From the NCBI RefSeq assembly GCF_002833405.1, contig NZ_CP025135.1, positions 1,407,501 to 1,471,500 of the forward strand: a stretch of 64,000 bases of DNA, written 5' to 3'. Within the stretch, counting starts at the first letter, position 1; each line of letters begins with the position of its first letter. The position numbers were made by a program, and so were the translations under genes. Below the pieces are notes generated by a model that ran no database searches, had not been told where the DNA came from, and worked only from the letters and a program-made list of their open reading frames with translations. Origin of the DNA: Planococcus sp. MB-3u-03. GTDB lineage: Bacteria > Bacillota > Bacilli > Bacillales_A > Planococcaceae. Below are positions 31,316 to 41,407 of the stretch, in pieces.

Positions 31316-31769
31316 TGGAGAGGCTAAATGAAAAGGGTTAGCCTTGTCGAAGTACTGGCAGCGCTTCTCCTTGTATCCATCATTGCAACTGCGGCTTTGA
31401 CGGCATTGTCCATTGGAATGAAACACACCACTGCAGAAACGAGCAAAACGGAAATCCAGCAAGATGCCAATATCATCATTACGAAGTTATCGGCCGCTCA
31501 TCGCCAGAACGAGACGTATTCACTCAAATTTGAAGGCGGCCAATTAATGATGAAAACTGAAGATGCAACAGGAGTGGGGAGTTTTGAGCGAGTGCTCGAT
31601 AAGGAATATGACTACACCGGCACTGTAATAGCCGGCAATCCAGACCTGACTGTTGAAACATTGATCGAACCGAAAAAGAACACGCTAATATTCATTTAAA
31701 TTTAACGAAAACGGCCGAAACTTGAGCATCCAGACGACGTTGACCCGCATCCGCACTGACCGGCCATAG
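31315..31769 (+). CDS. minor prepilin, PilW/PilV-like (frameshifted)
   Basis: From ATG 31315 the frame reads MERLNEKG, and with a two-base repair near 31323 it joins SLVEVLAALLLVSIIATAAL, a normal class III signal and transmembrane helix. An internal ATG at 31328 keeps the frame open but lacks the Gly before the cleavage site, so it is not the likely start. The globular part (ETYSLKFEGGQLMMKTEDAT) runs to about 31690, where another indel changes frame. The end is then NENGRNLSIQTTLTRIRTDR and TAG at 31767. Minor pilus or pseudopilus subunit, second gene of the cluster. Confidence 0.75.
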
Positions 31770-31779
31770 GAGGCGCTAT

Positions 31780-33286
31780 ATGGAAAAGGTAAAAAATGAA
31801 AAAGGCTATGCGCTTGTCATCGTCCTGCTCATCATCGTGCTGTTTATGGGGTTAGCGGCCACGTTCATGGCGGGCTCATTGAATCATGCGAAACAGGAAA
31901 AAGTTGTGGATACGGGAAACCAAGCGGTCGCAGCCGCTGAAATGGGCACGATCTATTATAGTTCGGACTTTGAACGCGAATTGAAGTTGTTGAAAGAAGA
32001 AATGCAGCAGGAAACACAACTCAAATTGAACGAACTCATTGCATGCATTGAATTGCCATTAGGCGCAACTTGCGATAGTGAATTAGAACGCACTATGTGG
32101 GAAGAAAAGATCGATAGAGAAATGAAAGAACTTTACGTCCAAAAGATTCTTGAAAAAAGCAATGAGTTAGATGCATTGAAATTAGCTGGTGAAGAAAATC
32201 CATTTGATGGAGAACAAGTGAAATACCATGTCAAATCAGCAACTGCCAAGAAAATGAATGCAGCACAAAATGATGTGGATGATATTCTGGTCAGCGACAA
32301 ACAAGTCAAATGGGTAGAGATCGTCCTAAATGTTGAAGGAAAAGCATTGGGTAACCAAAAAGAACTAAACGCAATTTTTCAAGTGGAAATTCCAGATAGT
32401 TTCCTCGACAGCACAGAAACACGAAAGATTAACACCATAGTCATCACTGAAGATGAAGACTTGACGTACGATAAAGTGTTTTCGCTGACACCGCCTACAA
32501 TCTCGTGCGCAGACTTAGTAACTGCTGTTAAAAACAAGACAGCGGAAGCACCTTATGAATGCAAAGCACAGGCCGATGAAACGTTAAAAGGATTTCTAGC
32601 CTCACTTGATGATGATATGGATCCGAAAGATTTTCGTGTTTTTACAAATGACTATGCGGACTTTGTTTGTGAGAAAAATTGTAACAATACAGATTTCCAA
32701 GGTATCAATATAGTCGTGAACGAAAACGATGCAGGGGCACCTAACAATATGAATAATCTGGTCAATGCCAATTTATTTATTTCGGGCAAGCTCTCAGTCG
32801 GAAATAATATTATAAACCTTGGCAAGAACGGAGAAAAACAGACAATTGTCGTAAAAGAGCTGGATGTCGACGTAAACCTGAAAAACATGTACAACACAAA
32901 TTTTCTCGTACTGGGGTATCAAGACAAAACGAGAAAAGCGCAAATAGATTGGAAAAACCATATTGAAGTCTCGAATCATTCCAACTTTTGCATAGATATT
33001 GACCGAATTGACCCGGATGATCTGTCACGTTTGGAGAGAAGTCGCGTTCTCGGATAGCGGCCATTTGATCTATTATACGGAAGTGGCAGAGAAGAATTTT
33101 GTTTTAAGGGATAAAAAAGGAAGAATCAATCAAGAACTAACTAGCATTTATGTAACGAGAGCCAGCGATTATTCAACATTCTTAGAAAACTGCGGCATCT
33201 CGATGAAAGAAAGCAAGATTGTTCCGATTGATGTCTCGGTTCCAGAACCGATCGGATCCGGTTTTGGTCTGGAAGTTGAATATTAA
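31780..33286 (+). CDS. PilX-like pilus assembly protein (frameshifted)
   Basis: About 500 residues. The N-terminus EKGYALVIVLLIIVLFMGLAA is a single membrane anchor of PilX type, with Gly-Tyr where prepilins have Gly-Phe. A long helical, charged part (about 40-200) follows, then a beta-rich C-terminal part with short Asn/Gly turns (NANLFISGKLSVGNNIINLG). The latter looks like a small beta-helix. Four Cys lie around SCADLVTAVK and CEKNCNNTDF. An indel near 33035 shifts the frame; the end (REVAFSDSGHLIYYTEVAEK ...) stops at 33284. RBS taggaggcg. Likely a minor pilus component that sits at the tip or helps assembly. Confidence 0.75.
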
Positions 33287-33319
33287 TAAAGAAATGAGCA
33301 AGGCGTAGGGGGAAGAGTA

Positions 33320-33733
33320 ATGATTAAACTATTAATTTGGGTCATGATCGCAGCGGGTGTCATGGCAGGAGTGGTCTTTTTCAAGAAAATAGAGAATAAG
33401 AAAAAGACCTATATTGTAGCAGTCGGTAGTCTTTTAGCTGCAGCCGTGGCGCTTTGGATGCAAGGGAATTTCGCCTGGCACATGAGCCTGCTCGCGATTC
33501 TCGGTCTGTCACTTGTGATAGCGCTTCTCTTCATGAAAATGGAAGAACGCGAGCAGCAGGAAAAAGAGCGTTTGAAACAGGAGCGCAAAGATCGCAAGAA
33601 GCAAGTTGCGGAACCACTAAAGTCGGAAAAAGAAGCTGAAAAGGCGCCAGAACGAGAAACAGAACCAGTTAAAGAGAAATCCGAGAAGGTATTTGGCATG
33701 GAGTCCATCGGCCAGGTCGGAAAGGGGAATTAA
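33320..33733 (+). CDS. membrane protein of unknown function in the pilus cluster
   Basis: 137 residues: three hydrophobic helices (LLIWVMIAAGVMAGVVFF, YIVAVGSLLAAAVALWM and MSLLAILGLSLVIALLFM), then a highly charged Glu/Lys/Arg tail of about 65 residues likely to be coiled coil in the cytoplasm. RBS tagggggaagag before ATG 33320. The next gene starts two bases after its stop. No known pilus protein matches; it may be a small adaptor between the inner-membrane platform and cytoplasm. Confidence 0.75.
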   Translation: MIKLLIWVMIAAGVMAGVVFFKKIENKKKTYIVAVGSLLAAAVALWMQGNFAWHMSLLAILGLSLVIALLFMKMEEREQQEKERLKQERKDRKKQVAEPLKSEKEAEKAPERETEPVKEKSEKVFGMESIGQVGKGN

Positions 33734-33734
33734 G

Positions 33735-35168
33735 ATGGACAATAAGCAATTCGGAAAAGTGTTTTGCGGCGTATTCGGAGCCGCCCTTGTCGTATTTGGC
33801 ACAGCCAATGCCGGGGCGTATGCGGTCGATGAATGGGTGTTCCCGTCGGCGGAATACGGTGAATATACATATATCGGCACGACCGACGTATCGAATATGG
33901 CGGTCGCGGACGCCAAGACTTTGTTTTTGAGCCAGGCTTCTGCGGTCCGGGAATCGTCGGAACTGCATGTGACGTATTTGGATGCGACTGCAAAATACCC
34001 ATTGAAAGATGTTGAAATTTCATTGGATGAAACTTTGGAAAGAGCACAGAGCGGCTCTCAGAATGACTTTGTATTCGATTTGTCGGAAACGACGACGCGT
34101 TCGTTCTTGAAAAAGCAGTTCACCGATGTGCCGTTTACAGAAGCGGATATCGCGAACATTCACCAGCAGCTTGAAACGGCCCTTGAAGGCGGACAGTCAG
34201 TGACCCGCATCGACATCAGCAGCGATTCTCTTGAAATGAGCCCGGAAGAAGTGGCCCAATCGAGTTTCTCCCATGATATAAACAGCGCTGGCGCAGAAGA
34301 ATTGATCGAGGTTATCGACGGCACAGTCATCGCTCCAGATGAGCAATTCGACTTTCTGTCAAAACTTGAAGAATTGGCTTTGCTTGATGCGACCGATGCG
34401 GAACTGACAGAAATCGCTTCAGCCATTTATGGAGCCGTATTGCGGACGAATTTCCTCATTGAGCAGCGCAGCATCAGCGAACAAGTGCCGGAAAATGTGC
34501 CTGCCGGGGAAGAAGCGGCGATCAACCGGTCATTGGGTGTCGATTTCGCCTTCTCCAATCCGAATGCCAGTTCATTCACATTGAATGTCTATCTGCAAAA
34601 TGGGGAACTGACGGCATCCATCCACGGGCAGCCGTTCGTCCACACCTATTACATCTCGAGCGCAGCCGATAAAGAAGTAGAACCGCGTCTCATCAAGCAA
34701 TACAGCGCATTCGTCTCGAGCGGCAAAAAAGTGAAAGAACAAGGCCGTGACGGCAAGCGCATCGAAGTGGTGAGAAGTGTGTTGGAAGGCGATAAAGAAG
34801 TGCGCGTCGAACCGGTGTCGAGCGATTTCTATCCGCCGGTCCACCGCGTCGAAGTGTATCCGCTCAACGTACCTGAAGCACCAGCGACCGATGCCAACGG
34901 TGAACCGATTCCGCAGCCAGGAGATGAAGGCTTTATTGATGCAAACAACAACGGCATCCATGACCCTGCAGAACAAAGTGCGGAAGACGAAACGGTTGTT
35001 GGAAATGAAGAAGGCGCTTATGCTGGAGCGGGACAAGCGACTGACGGCTCCACTCAAGATGGCGGCACAAATACAGACGGTGAAAATGACGAGACAAATA
35101 GTGAAAACGATCCATCGCAAGACGATGAACCAGTTTACGATAAAGCGGGAAAACGAGTCGACAAATGA
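33735..35168 (+). CDS. VanW-like exported protein in the pilus cluster
   Basis: 477 residues. An N-terminal membrane segment (KVFCGVFGAALVVFGTANAGA) leads to an extracellular part. Residues about 190-300 look like a VanW domain: GTVIAPDEQFDF, a degenerate middle where the usual GGGICQ-type block is replaced by LTEIASAIYGAVL, then GVDFAFSNPNASSFTLNVYL. A short beta-rich part of G5 type follows (KKVKEQGRDGKRIEVVRSVL). The last 90 residues are Asp/Glu/Asn/Gly-rich with a calcium-loop-like DANNNGIHDPAE. ATG 33735 has ggaaagggg before it. VanW's function is unknown; here it may tie pili to the wall. Confidence 0.8.
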   Translation: MDNKQFGKVFCGVFGAALVVFGTANAGAYAVDEWVFPSAEYGEYTYIGTTDVSNMAVADAKTLFLSQASAVRESSELHVTYLDATAKYPLKDVEISLDETLERAQSGSQNDFVFDLSETTTRSFLKKQFTDVPFTEADIANIHQQLETALEGGQSVTRIDISSDSLEMSPEEVAQSSFSHDINSAGAEELIEVIDGTVIAPDEQFDFLSKLEELALLDATDAELTEIASAIYGAVLRTNFLIEQRSISEQVPENVPAGEEAAINRSLGVDFAFSNPNASSFTLNVYLQNGELTASIHGQPFVHTYYISSAADKEVEPRLIKQYSAFVSSGKKVKEQGRDGKRIEVVRSVLEGDKEVRVEPVSSDFYPPVHRVEVYPLNVPEAPATDANGEPIPQPGDEGFIDANNNGIHDPAEQSAEDETVVGNEEGAYAGAGQATDGSTQDGGTNTDGENDETNSENDPSQDDEPVYDKAGKRVDK

Positions 35169-35190
35169 CGCTAGAGCAAGGGGGATTTGA

Positions 35191-36849
35191 ATGGTAATTA
35201 AACGGAGAAGGCTCGGTGATATCCTCGTCGAGCAAGGCTTATTGACGCAGGAAGATTTGCAAGGGACGCTCGATTCAAAACAGAATGACCAGAAACTAGG
35301 CGATGCCTTGTTGTCCCGTGGGCTCATCACTGAACAGCAATTGATCGAAACGCTTGAAGTGCAGCTCGGCATTCCGCATGTCTCGCTGTTCCGCTATCCA
35401 TTCGACCCGATGCTGTTCAACGTCGTGCCGAAGGAATTCGCGAAGCGCAAATTGCTCGTGCCGTTGAAAACGGAAGGCGACCGCTTGTTTATCGCGATGA
35501 CCGACCCGACCGATTTCATCACAATTGATGATTTGCGCTTGGCGACAGGCTTCCAGATCGAACCGACGATTGCGTCGAAAGAAGATATCATGAAAACAAT
35601 CGCCAAATATTACGAAGAAGAATCCTACGATGAACTCTTAGAGGAAATGCCGGATGCCAAAAAAGACAAAGAGGATGCCCTGACCGACCTCGATGCGCCG
35701 ATCGTGCGCCTTGTCAATCAGCTGCTGTCGAATGCGGTCGCGATGAAAGCATCCGATGTTCATCTCGACCCGCATGAAGGAAAGTTATTGGTGCGCTACC
35801 GAATCGACGGAACGCTCCGTACCGAACGGACTTTGCCGAAATCGATGCAGCAGATGATCACGGCGCGCATTAAAATCCTGGCGAATCTCGACATTACCGA
35901 AAACCGCATCCCGCAAGACGGCCGCATCAAGACGACTGTCGATTTCCGTGCGATCGACCTCCGCGTATCCTCGCTTCCGACAGTATTTGGGGAAAAAATC
36001 GTCATGCGGATTTTGGATTTGAGTCAGAACTTAACCGATATTTCCAAGCTCGGTTTCAACGAGACGAATATGGAACGTTTTATGCGCGAAATCGATAAAC
36101 CGAACGGCATCGTGTTGATTTCCGGCCCGACCGGTTCTGGGAAATCATCTACATTATATGCGGCGCTCAATAAGTTGAATTCCGAAGAAGTGAACATCAT
36201 CACCGTTGAAGACCCCGTCGAATATCAATTGGAAGGTATCAACCAAATCCAAGTGAACGCCAATGTCGGTTTGAGCTTTGCGGCAGGATTGCGCTCGATT
36301 CTGCGCCAAGATCCGGACATCGTCATGGTCGGGGAGATCCGCGACAAGGAAACAGCAGATATTTCCATACGCGCCTCGCTGACAGGGCATTTGGTGCTCA
36401 GCACGATCCATACGAACGATTCGATCGCCTCGATCACACGACTCATGGATATGGGCATCGAACCATTTCTCGTCACCGCGTCGCTCAATGCTGTCATCGC
36501 ACAGCGATTGATCCGCCGCGTGTGCCGGGATTGCCGGGAAACCCAGCCGGCGACCGTCCGTGAGAAAGAGATTTTCGCAAGAAGGGGCTTGTCGATCGAT
36601 ACGATTTCCCGAGGCACGGGCTGTCCGCAATGCAATATGAGCGGCTATAAAGGACGCATGGCAATCCACGAAGTGCTCGTTGTCGACGATGCCATCAAAG
36701 ACGTCATTAACCGCGGCGGCACGGCTGCCGAGATCCGCAAAATCGCCGTGGCCAATAAAACGATTTTCCTCATTGATGATGGCCTATTAAAAGTAAAGGA
36801 GGGCATGACGACGACGGAAGAAGTGCTCCGCGTTGCCATGAGTGACTAA
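35191..36849 (+). CDS. pilB: PilB/GspE-type pilus extension ATPase
   Basis: 552 residues. The N-terminal GspE-N (MshEN) domain (about 1-150, RRRLGDILVEQGLLTQEDL) is of a type that can bind c-di-GMP in some homologues. The ATPase core has Walker A GPTGSGKSST, an Asp-box, Walker B IVMVGEIRDKETA and a His-box HLVLSTIHTND. A tetracysteine zinc site (CRDC ... CPQC) is present. RBS gcaagggggat. Hexameric cytoplasmic motor that powers pilus extension through PilC. Its stop overlaps or abuts pilT. Confidence 0.95.
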   Translation: MVIKRRRLGDILVEQGLLTQEDLQGTLDSKQNDQKLGDALLSRGLITEQQLIETLEVQLGIPHVSLFRYPFDPMLFNVVPKEFAKRKLLVPLKTEGDRLFIAMTDPTDFITIDDLRLATGFQIEPTIASKEDIMKTIAKYYEEESYDELLEEMPDAKKDKEDALTDLDAPIVRLVNQLLSNAVAMKASDVHLDPHEGKLLVRYRIDGTLRTERTLPKSMQQMITARIKILANLDITENRIPQDGRIKTTVDFRAIDLRVSSLPTVFGEKIVMRILDLSQNLTDISKLGFNETNMERFMREIDKPNGIVLISGPTGSGKSSTLYAALNKLNSEEVNIITVEDPVEYQLEGINQIQVNANVGLSFAAGLRSILRQDPDIVMVGEIRDKETADISIRASLTGHLVLSTIHTNDSIASITRLMDMGIEPFLVTASLNAVIAQRLIRRVCRDCRETQPATVREKEIFARRGLSIDTISRGTGCPQCNMSGYKGRMAIHEVLVVDDAIKDVINRGGTAAEIRKIAVANKTIFLIDDGLLKVKEGMTTTEEVLRVAMSD

Positions 36850-36850
36850 T

Positions 36851-37903
36851 ATGACTGAAACCGCTATTGATTTTATCGATAAAGTTTTGACCGCAGCGCG
36901 TGAACTCGACGTATCCGATATCCATATGACCACCGGCATCCCGCCGGTTTTCCGCATGCACGGCTCGCTCAAGCGCTACGGGGAGGAGCGGCTGTTGCCA
37001 GAAGACACTGAAGCGATCGCGAAAGCCTTGATGCCCGAAAGTTTGTGGGACACTTTCCTGCAAAAAGGCGAGATGGATTATTCCTACTCGATCCCTGGCG
37101 TCGCGCGTTTCCGTGTCAACTCGTTCCACCAGCGCGGCTCCATTTCACACGCGTTCCGGACAATCCCGACGGTCATTCCGTCGATCGACGATTTGAAAAT
37201 GCCGGATACCTTGAAAAAATTGTCTGATACGCATCAAGGCTTGATCCTCGTCACCGGCCCGACCGGTTCCGGGAAATCGACGACTTTAGCTGCGATGATC
37301 CGCCATATGAATGAACATATGACCAAGCACATCATCACACTTGAAGACCCGATCGAGTATATGCATAAGCACGGCTCATCGGTCATCGACCAGCGCGAAG
37401 TCGGCTTTGATACGAAATCATTCGCCAACGGACTTAGAGCCGCACTCCGTCAAGACCCGGATGTCATCCTGGTCGGGGAGATGCGCGACCTCGAGACGAT
37501 CACGACCGCCATCACGGCCGCAGAAACAGGCCACTTGGTCATGGGCACGCTCCACACCTCGAGCGCTGCCTCGACCGTCGAACGGATCATCGACGTGTTT
37601 CCGCCAGAACAGCACGCACAAATCCGCACGCAGCTCGGCGGCATCTTAAAAGCGGTCATCTCGCAGCGACTGCTTCCGACAGCGGATGGCAAAGGGCGCG
37701 TCGCCGCGACCGAGATTATGATCCACAACACGGCGATCGCCAACTTGATCCGTACCGAGAAAGTCCACCAGATCCCAAACGTCATCTTGACGAACCGGGC
37801 GGCGGGGATGCACCTCATGCAGACATCGGTCCAGGAGCTTTTGAATAAAGGCCGCATCACGAAACAAATTGCGGCGCCTTATTTGATTGGAGGCGAAGAA
37901 TAA
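36851..37903 (+). CDS. pilT: PilT pilus retraction ATPase
   Basis: About 350 residues. N-terminal PAS-like domain (DVSDIHMTTGIPPVFRMHG), Walker A GPTGSGKSTTL, Walker B VILVGEMRDLETI, His-box GHLVMGTLHTSSA and the PilT signature block EIMIHNTAIANLIRTEK with AIxNLIR. No tetracysteine site, which separates it from PilB. Start ATG 36851; GTG 36842, overlapping pilB, is an alternative. Presence of a PilT means the pili can be retracted, unlike the competence ComG system of B. subtilis. Confidence 0.94.
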   Translation: MTETAIDFIDKVLTAARELDVSDIHMTTGIPPVFRMHGSLKRYGEERLLPEDTEAIAKALMPESLWDTFLQKGEMDYSYSIPGVARFRVNSFHQRGSISHAFRTIPTVIPSIDDLKMPDTLKKLSDTHQGLILVTGPTGSGKSTTLAAMIRHMNEHMTKHIITLEDPIEYMHKHGSSVIDQREVGFDTKSFANGLRAALRQDPDVILVGEMRDLETITTAITAAETGHLVMGTLHTSSAASTVERIIDVFPPEQHAQIRTQLGGILKAVISQRLLPTADGKGRVAATEIMIHNTAIANLIRTEKVHQIPNVILTNRAAGMHLMQTSVQELLNKGRITKQIAAPYLIGGEE

Positions 37904-39115
37904 GTGGCGCGCTTTAAATACGAAGGACGCGATCGGAAAAAGATCCGCGCCGGCTACGTGACGTCTGCGAACCGCAAGGAGGCGGTGCAAAAATTGCGCG
38001 AAGAAGGCATTCGTGTCATCGATATCCGTGAAGTGCCAGTCGGCGCTTTGCAAAAAGACATTTCGTTCGGCAGCCCGGTCAAGCGTGACCAGTTCATCAT
38101 GTTCTTGCGTCAGTTCTCGACTTTGATGCGCGCCGGCGTCACCATCGTCGATTCGGTGAAAATTTTGTCCCAGCAAGTTGAATCGAAACAATTACGCAAA
38201 ACGCTCGCGGAAATCGAAGAAGAACTGCGTAAAGGAAATTCCTTATCCGACTCGTTGTCGAAATATCCGAAGATCTTTGAACCATTAACGGTCAACTTAG
38301 TGCGCGCAGGGGAACTGTCCGGAAATATCGATGACTCGCTCGACCGCCTTGCGACGCATTATGATAAAGCGTACCAAACGAGACAGAAAGTCATCTCGGC
38401 GATGAGCTATCCGGTCGTCGTCGGCATTCTCGCAATCGGTGTTGTCATTTTCCTATTGTCGACAATCGTTCCGATGTTCGTCGATATGTTCCAAGGCTTT
38501 GGCGGTGAATTGCCGCTTGTGACACAACTCGTCATGGGAGCGAGCCGTTTCACAGTGCAGTATTGGTATTTGCTTGTGCTGTTCGCACTCGTTTTTGTCG
38601 GTGCGATTTGGCTCATGAAACGCAGCGAACAAGGGCGTATGGTGCTCGATACAGTCGTGCTGAAAATCCCGATTTTCGGCAAGCTCTTGCAGAAATCCGC
38701 GCTCGCCCGGCTCACCCGCACACTCAGTTCGCTGTTCACCAGTTCGGTGCCGATCTTGCAGGCGATGACGATGACCGAAAAAGTCGTCGGCAATGCGGTG
38801 ATGTCGAAAGTGCTGCTCGCGTCGCGCGATTCACTCGAACGCGGCGGTTCATTAACGGCGCCGATGAAGCAGCACTGGGCATTTCCGCCGCTCATTCCGC
38901 ATATGATTTCAATCGGTGAACAAACCGGATCACTCGATCATATGCTTGCTAAAGTAGCGGAATTTTACGAGAAAGAAGTGGAAGCAGAAACCGACAGACT
39001 GAAAGCCTTAATCGAACCATTGATGATTGTCGTGCTCGCGGCTCTCGTCGGGACTATCGTCTTGGCGATTATGATGCCAATGTTCGAGATGTTCAATAAT
39101 GTAGATAATTTGTAG
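37904..39115 (+). CDS. pilC: PilC/GspF inner-membrane platform protein
   Basis: 403 residues with two GspF domains, each a helical cytoplasmic part plus membrane helices. The first contains FLRQFSTLMRAGVTIVDSVK and VRAGELSGNIDDSLDRLA, and the second LTRTLSSLFTSSVPILQAM and ISIGEQTGSLDHMLAKVA. Hydrophobic segments are PVVVGILAIGVVIFLLST and a final IVVLAALVGTIVLAIMMPMF. GTG 37904 directly follows the pilT stop. It couples the ATPases to the growing pilus. Confidence 0.95.
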   Translation: MARFKYEGRDRKKIRAGYVTSANRKEAVQKLREEGIRVIDIREVPVGALQKDISFGSPVKRDQFIMFLRQFSTLMRAGVTIVDSVKILSQQVESKQLRKTLAEIEEELRKGNSLSDSLSKYPKIFEPLTVNLVRAGELSGNIDDSLDRLATHYDKAYQTRQKVISAMSYPVVVGILAIGVVIFLLSTIVPMFVDMFQGFGGELPLVTQLVMGASRFTVQYWYLLVLFALVFVGAIWLMKRSEQGRMVLDTVVLKIPIFGKLLQKSALARLTRTLSSLFTSSVPILQAMTMTEKVVGNAVMSKVLLASRDSLERGGSLTAPMKQHWAFPPLIPHMISIGEQTGSLDHMLAKVAEFYEKEVEAETDRLKALIEPLMIVVLAALVGTIVLAIMMPMFEMFNNVDNL

Positions 39116-39165
39116 GTAATTTAGCAATATTAACAAGAAATAATTTCTAAAAATATTAAAAGATA

Positions 39166-39193
39166 TTGTTTAATCTGCGACCATTGATATAAT
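39166..39193 (+). promoter_or_regulatory. internal promoter before the major pilin gene
   Basis: TTGTTT at 39166 and perfect TATAAT at 39188 with 16 bases between. A separate strong promoter fits the need for far more pilin than machinery. Confidence 0.7.
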
Positions 39194-39245
39194 TAAGCTG
39201 TACTGAAAGTGGTACTTACTTAACAAAATGATAGGGGAAAAGAGA

Positions 39246-39715
39246 ATGAAGAAATTTCTTCAGAAGAAATTGAAAGACCAAAAGGGATGACGCTGATCGA
39301 GCTTTTGGCGGTTATCGTTATCATCGCGATTATCGCGGCGATTGCGATTCCTGCGATAGGAAATATTATTGAGAATAGCCGGTATGGTGCAGCGAAGTCT
39401 GATGCATCTAACGTATTAAGTGCAGCAAATATCTACTTTACAGAAAATCCTGAGGATGATTCTGCTACTTTAACAGAGCTAAAAGCAGGCTATCTTCAAT
39501 CTGCAGGTATTTTCGATGATGCTACAACTGAAACTGATGTTTATGTAACTAAAGCAAATCCGAACACTTTAACGGCTCCATCTTTAGAATACTCAGGTGA
39601 CAAAACGATTGCTTTTACTGGGGCAACTCTAGACGCTATCAATGGTGATACTACAAAAGGCAGTGATGTAGCTACCGTAACTATTACTACTACAGTCACA
39701 ACAACTGCTGAATAA
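39246..39715 (+). CDS. pilA: major type IV prepilin (frameshifted in signal)
   Basis: About 156 residues. ATG 39246 follows ggggaaaagag. The leader MKKFLQKKLKDQKG ends at the prepilin cleavage site. One lost base near 39284 shifts the frame between Gly and MTLIELLAVIVIIAIIAAIAI, the class III helix with Glu at +5. The globular part has the ComGC/PilA pattern (NSRYGAAKSDASNVLSAANIYF) and ends with a Thr-rich tail (ATVTITTTVTTTAE). No Cys pair is present. It stands behind its own promoter and is the only pilin gene of the cluster with this strong signal, so it is probably the main fibre subunit. Confidence 0.88.
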
Positions 39716-39739
39716 TTTTAAAATATAGGAGCTGATCAA

Positions 39740-40670
39740 ATGGCTTTACCGTTTTCCAGAAAAAGCGCGTAGCGACGATTACAATAGAAGAAGATGCAAT
39801 CCGCTATGTTGAGCTGAAGTCTGCGGAACCGGTGTCGTTGATCCAGGCGGAAGAATTGTTTCTTCCAAAGGAATCATGGACAGCGGCAAAATCGCAGACC
39901 CAGAAGCGCTCTCTGTGGAACTCGGTAAGGCGGTCGATCAGTGGGGTCTCTCCAAAAAGTCAGTCCGATTCCTCGCCCCTGACGAATTTGTTATCATCCG
40001 CAAAGTCCCTTACCCCGAAGACGTCGAAGCCGACGAATTAAAAGGGCATTTCTTTATCGAGATCGGATCCACTTTGTATTTGCCATTCGAAGACCCGGTA
40101 TTCGATGTGGTGCCATACCACTTGGATTCCGATGAACCGGAAGCAATCATCATCGCCTCAAAAGAATCGGTCATCAAAGATTACGAAGATCTATTCGACG
40201 GTGCCAAACTAAAACCGCTCGTCGCGGATATTACGCCGCTTGCGCTTTACCGCTTGGCGTATCTCGAACATGATTTTCCGGAAGATGAACACATCATGCT
40301 CATCGATATGCAAGGCAAGAAAATGACGGTATCGATTTTCCATGAACATTTCCCGATGTTCATGCGGCCGGTCGACCTTACTGTGCTCGTCGCCGACCCG
40401 GAAGATCCGGCGCAACTGCTTGAGGCTGTCGAAGAAGAAGCTGAAAAGCTCGGCAATTTCTACCGTTATAATATGAATGAAGGCGAGCAAGGTATCACAA
40501 AAGTCATCTGCAACGGGGAGTTCGGCGATTGGCACGCATTTTGCGGGCGCTTGTCCGACCGGTTTTTGATAGACGTTGAGCCGCTCGTCAAAGACGGCAT
40601 TGAAGCGGACGGCAAAATCGTGCCACCGCGCTTTAACCGGGCAATCGGCCTGGCGTTGAAAGAGGTGTAG
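39740..40670 (+). CDS. pilM: PilM, actin-like pilus assembly protein (frameshifted)
   Basis: About 310 residues when repaired. Starts MALPFSRK at ATG 39740 after aggagctgatc. Single-base losses near 39760 (A-run) and 39869 (G/A) split the N-terminal part (RVATITIEEDAIRYVELK, IMDSGKIADPEALSVELGKA); the rest is one frame. FtsA/PilM-type fold features include the phosphate-loop-like MLIDMQGKKMTVSIFHE. Cytoplasmic; it binds the N-terminus of PilN. Confidence 0.88.
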
Positions 40671-40672
40671 GC

Positions 40673-41407
40673 ATGTTAGTCGATATTAATTTACTTCCAC
40701 AAAAAGAACGCGACCGGCCAGCTGTTTTAATCGCGGCGGTCGCGATTTTATTATTGGCGATCATTATTTGGGCAGTTTTCGCTATGATGTCACGAGCTGA
40801 AGCGAATGAACAACAGGCTTTGCAAGTCCAGGCGCAAGGCGTCATGGCTGAACAGGCGCAAATCCGCAGTGAACTCGAAGCGCGCCAAGGGATGAACGAA
40901 GAACAGCAATTGCAGGCGACTGTCGAATGGGCGGAAAGCTACCAATTCGATACGATTCCGCTATTAGAAGAACTCGTATCGCTGCTCCCGGCACGCGGCT
41001 TTTTCCAGACCTTCTCGTATACGGGGCTGGACCAGGCGCAGCTTGTCGTCCAGTTCGACTCTTCGCGCGAAGCGGCTTATTATTTGGCGCAGCTGAAATC
41101 ATCTGAACTGCTCACTTCCGCGACACTCGATAACGTCGCAACCGAAACTTTTGACGAAGCAGAAGAAGAGGAAATCATTGTCGACCCGAGCAAACCGCGC
41201 TATTTGGCGACTTACACGCTCTTGTTCCAGGACGAACGCATCCCGGTAGAAGGTGAAGAAGCAGAAGGTGAAGCGGTGGACGAAGCGGCACCAACTGACG
41301 GACCGGCCGAACAACCAGCAGATTCAACAGAGACGGAAGAAACCGATGTTGAAGTCGATGTGGATGTCGAGACAGACGATGCAGAATCGGGAGATGAATC
41401 CGCATGA
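40673..41407 (+). CDS. pilN: PilN, inner-membrane alignment protein
   Basis: 244 residues. The N-terminal motif LVDINLLPQKERDR is the conserved PilM-binding segment of PilN. One membrane helix (VLIAAVAILLLAIIIWAVF) follows, a coiled coil to about residue 85, then a ferredoxin-like part. The last 60 residues are almost all Glu/Asp/Ala/Thr/Val with VEVDVDVETDD. Stop overlaps the pilO start (ATGA). Confidence 0.9.
   Translation: MLVDINLLPQKERDRPAVLIAAVAILLLAIIIWAVFAMMSRAEANEQQALQVQAQGVMAEQAQIRSELEARQGMNEEQQLQATVEWAESYQFDTIPLLEELVSLLPARGFFQTFSYTGLDQAQLVVQFDSSREAAYYLAQLKSSELLTSATLDNVATETFDEAEEEEIIVDPSKPRYLATYTLLFQDERIPVEGEEAEGEAVDEAAPTDGPAEQPADSTETEETDVEVDVDVETDDAESGDESA

Noticed and set aside
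31328..31699. ATG 31328 as the true start of the second minor prepilin
   Set aside because: It would lack the Gly before the prepilin cleavage site; the upstream frame from 31315 supplies MERLNEKG after a small repair.
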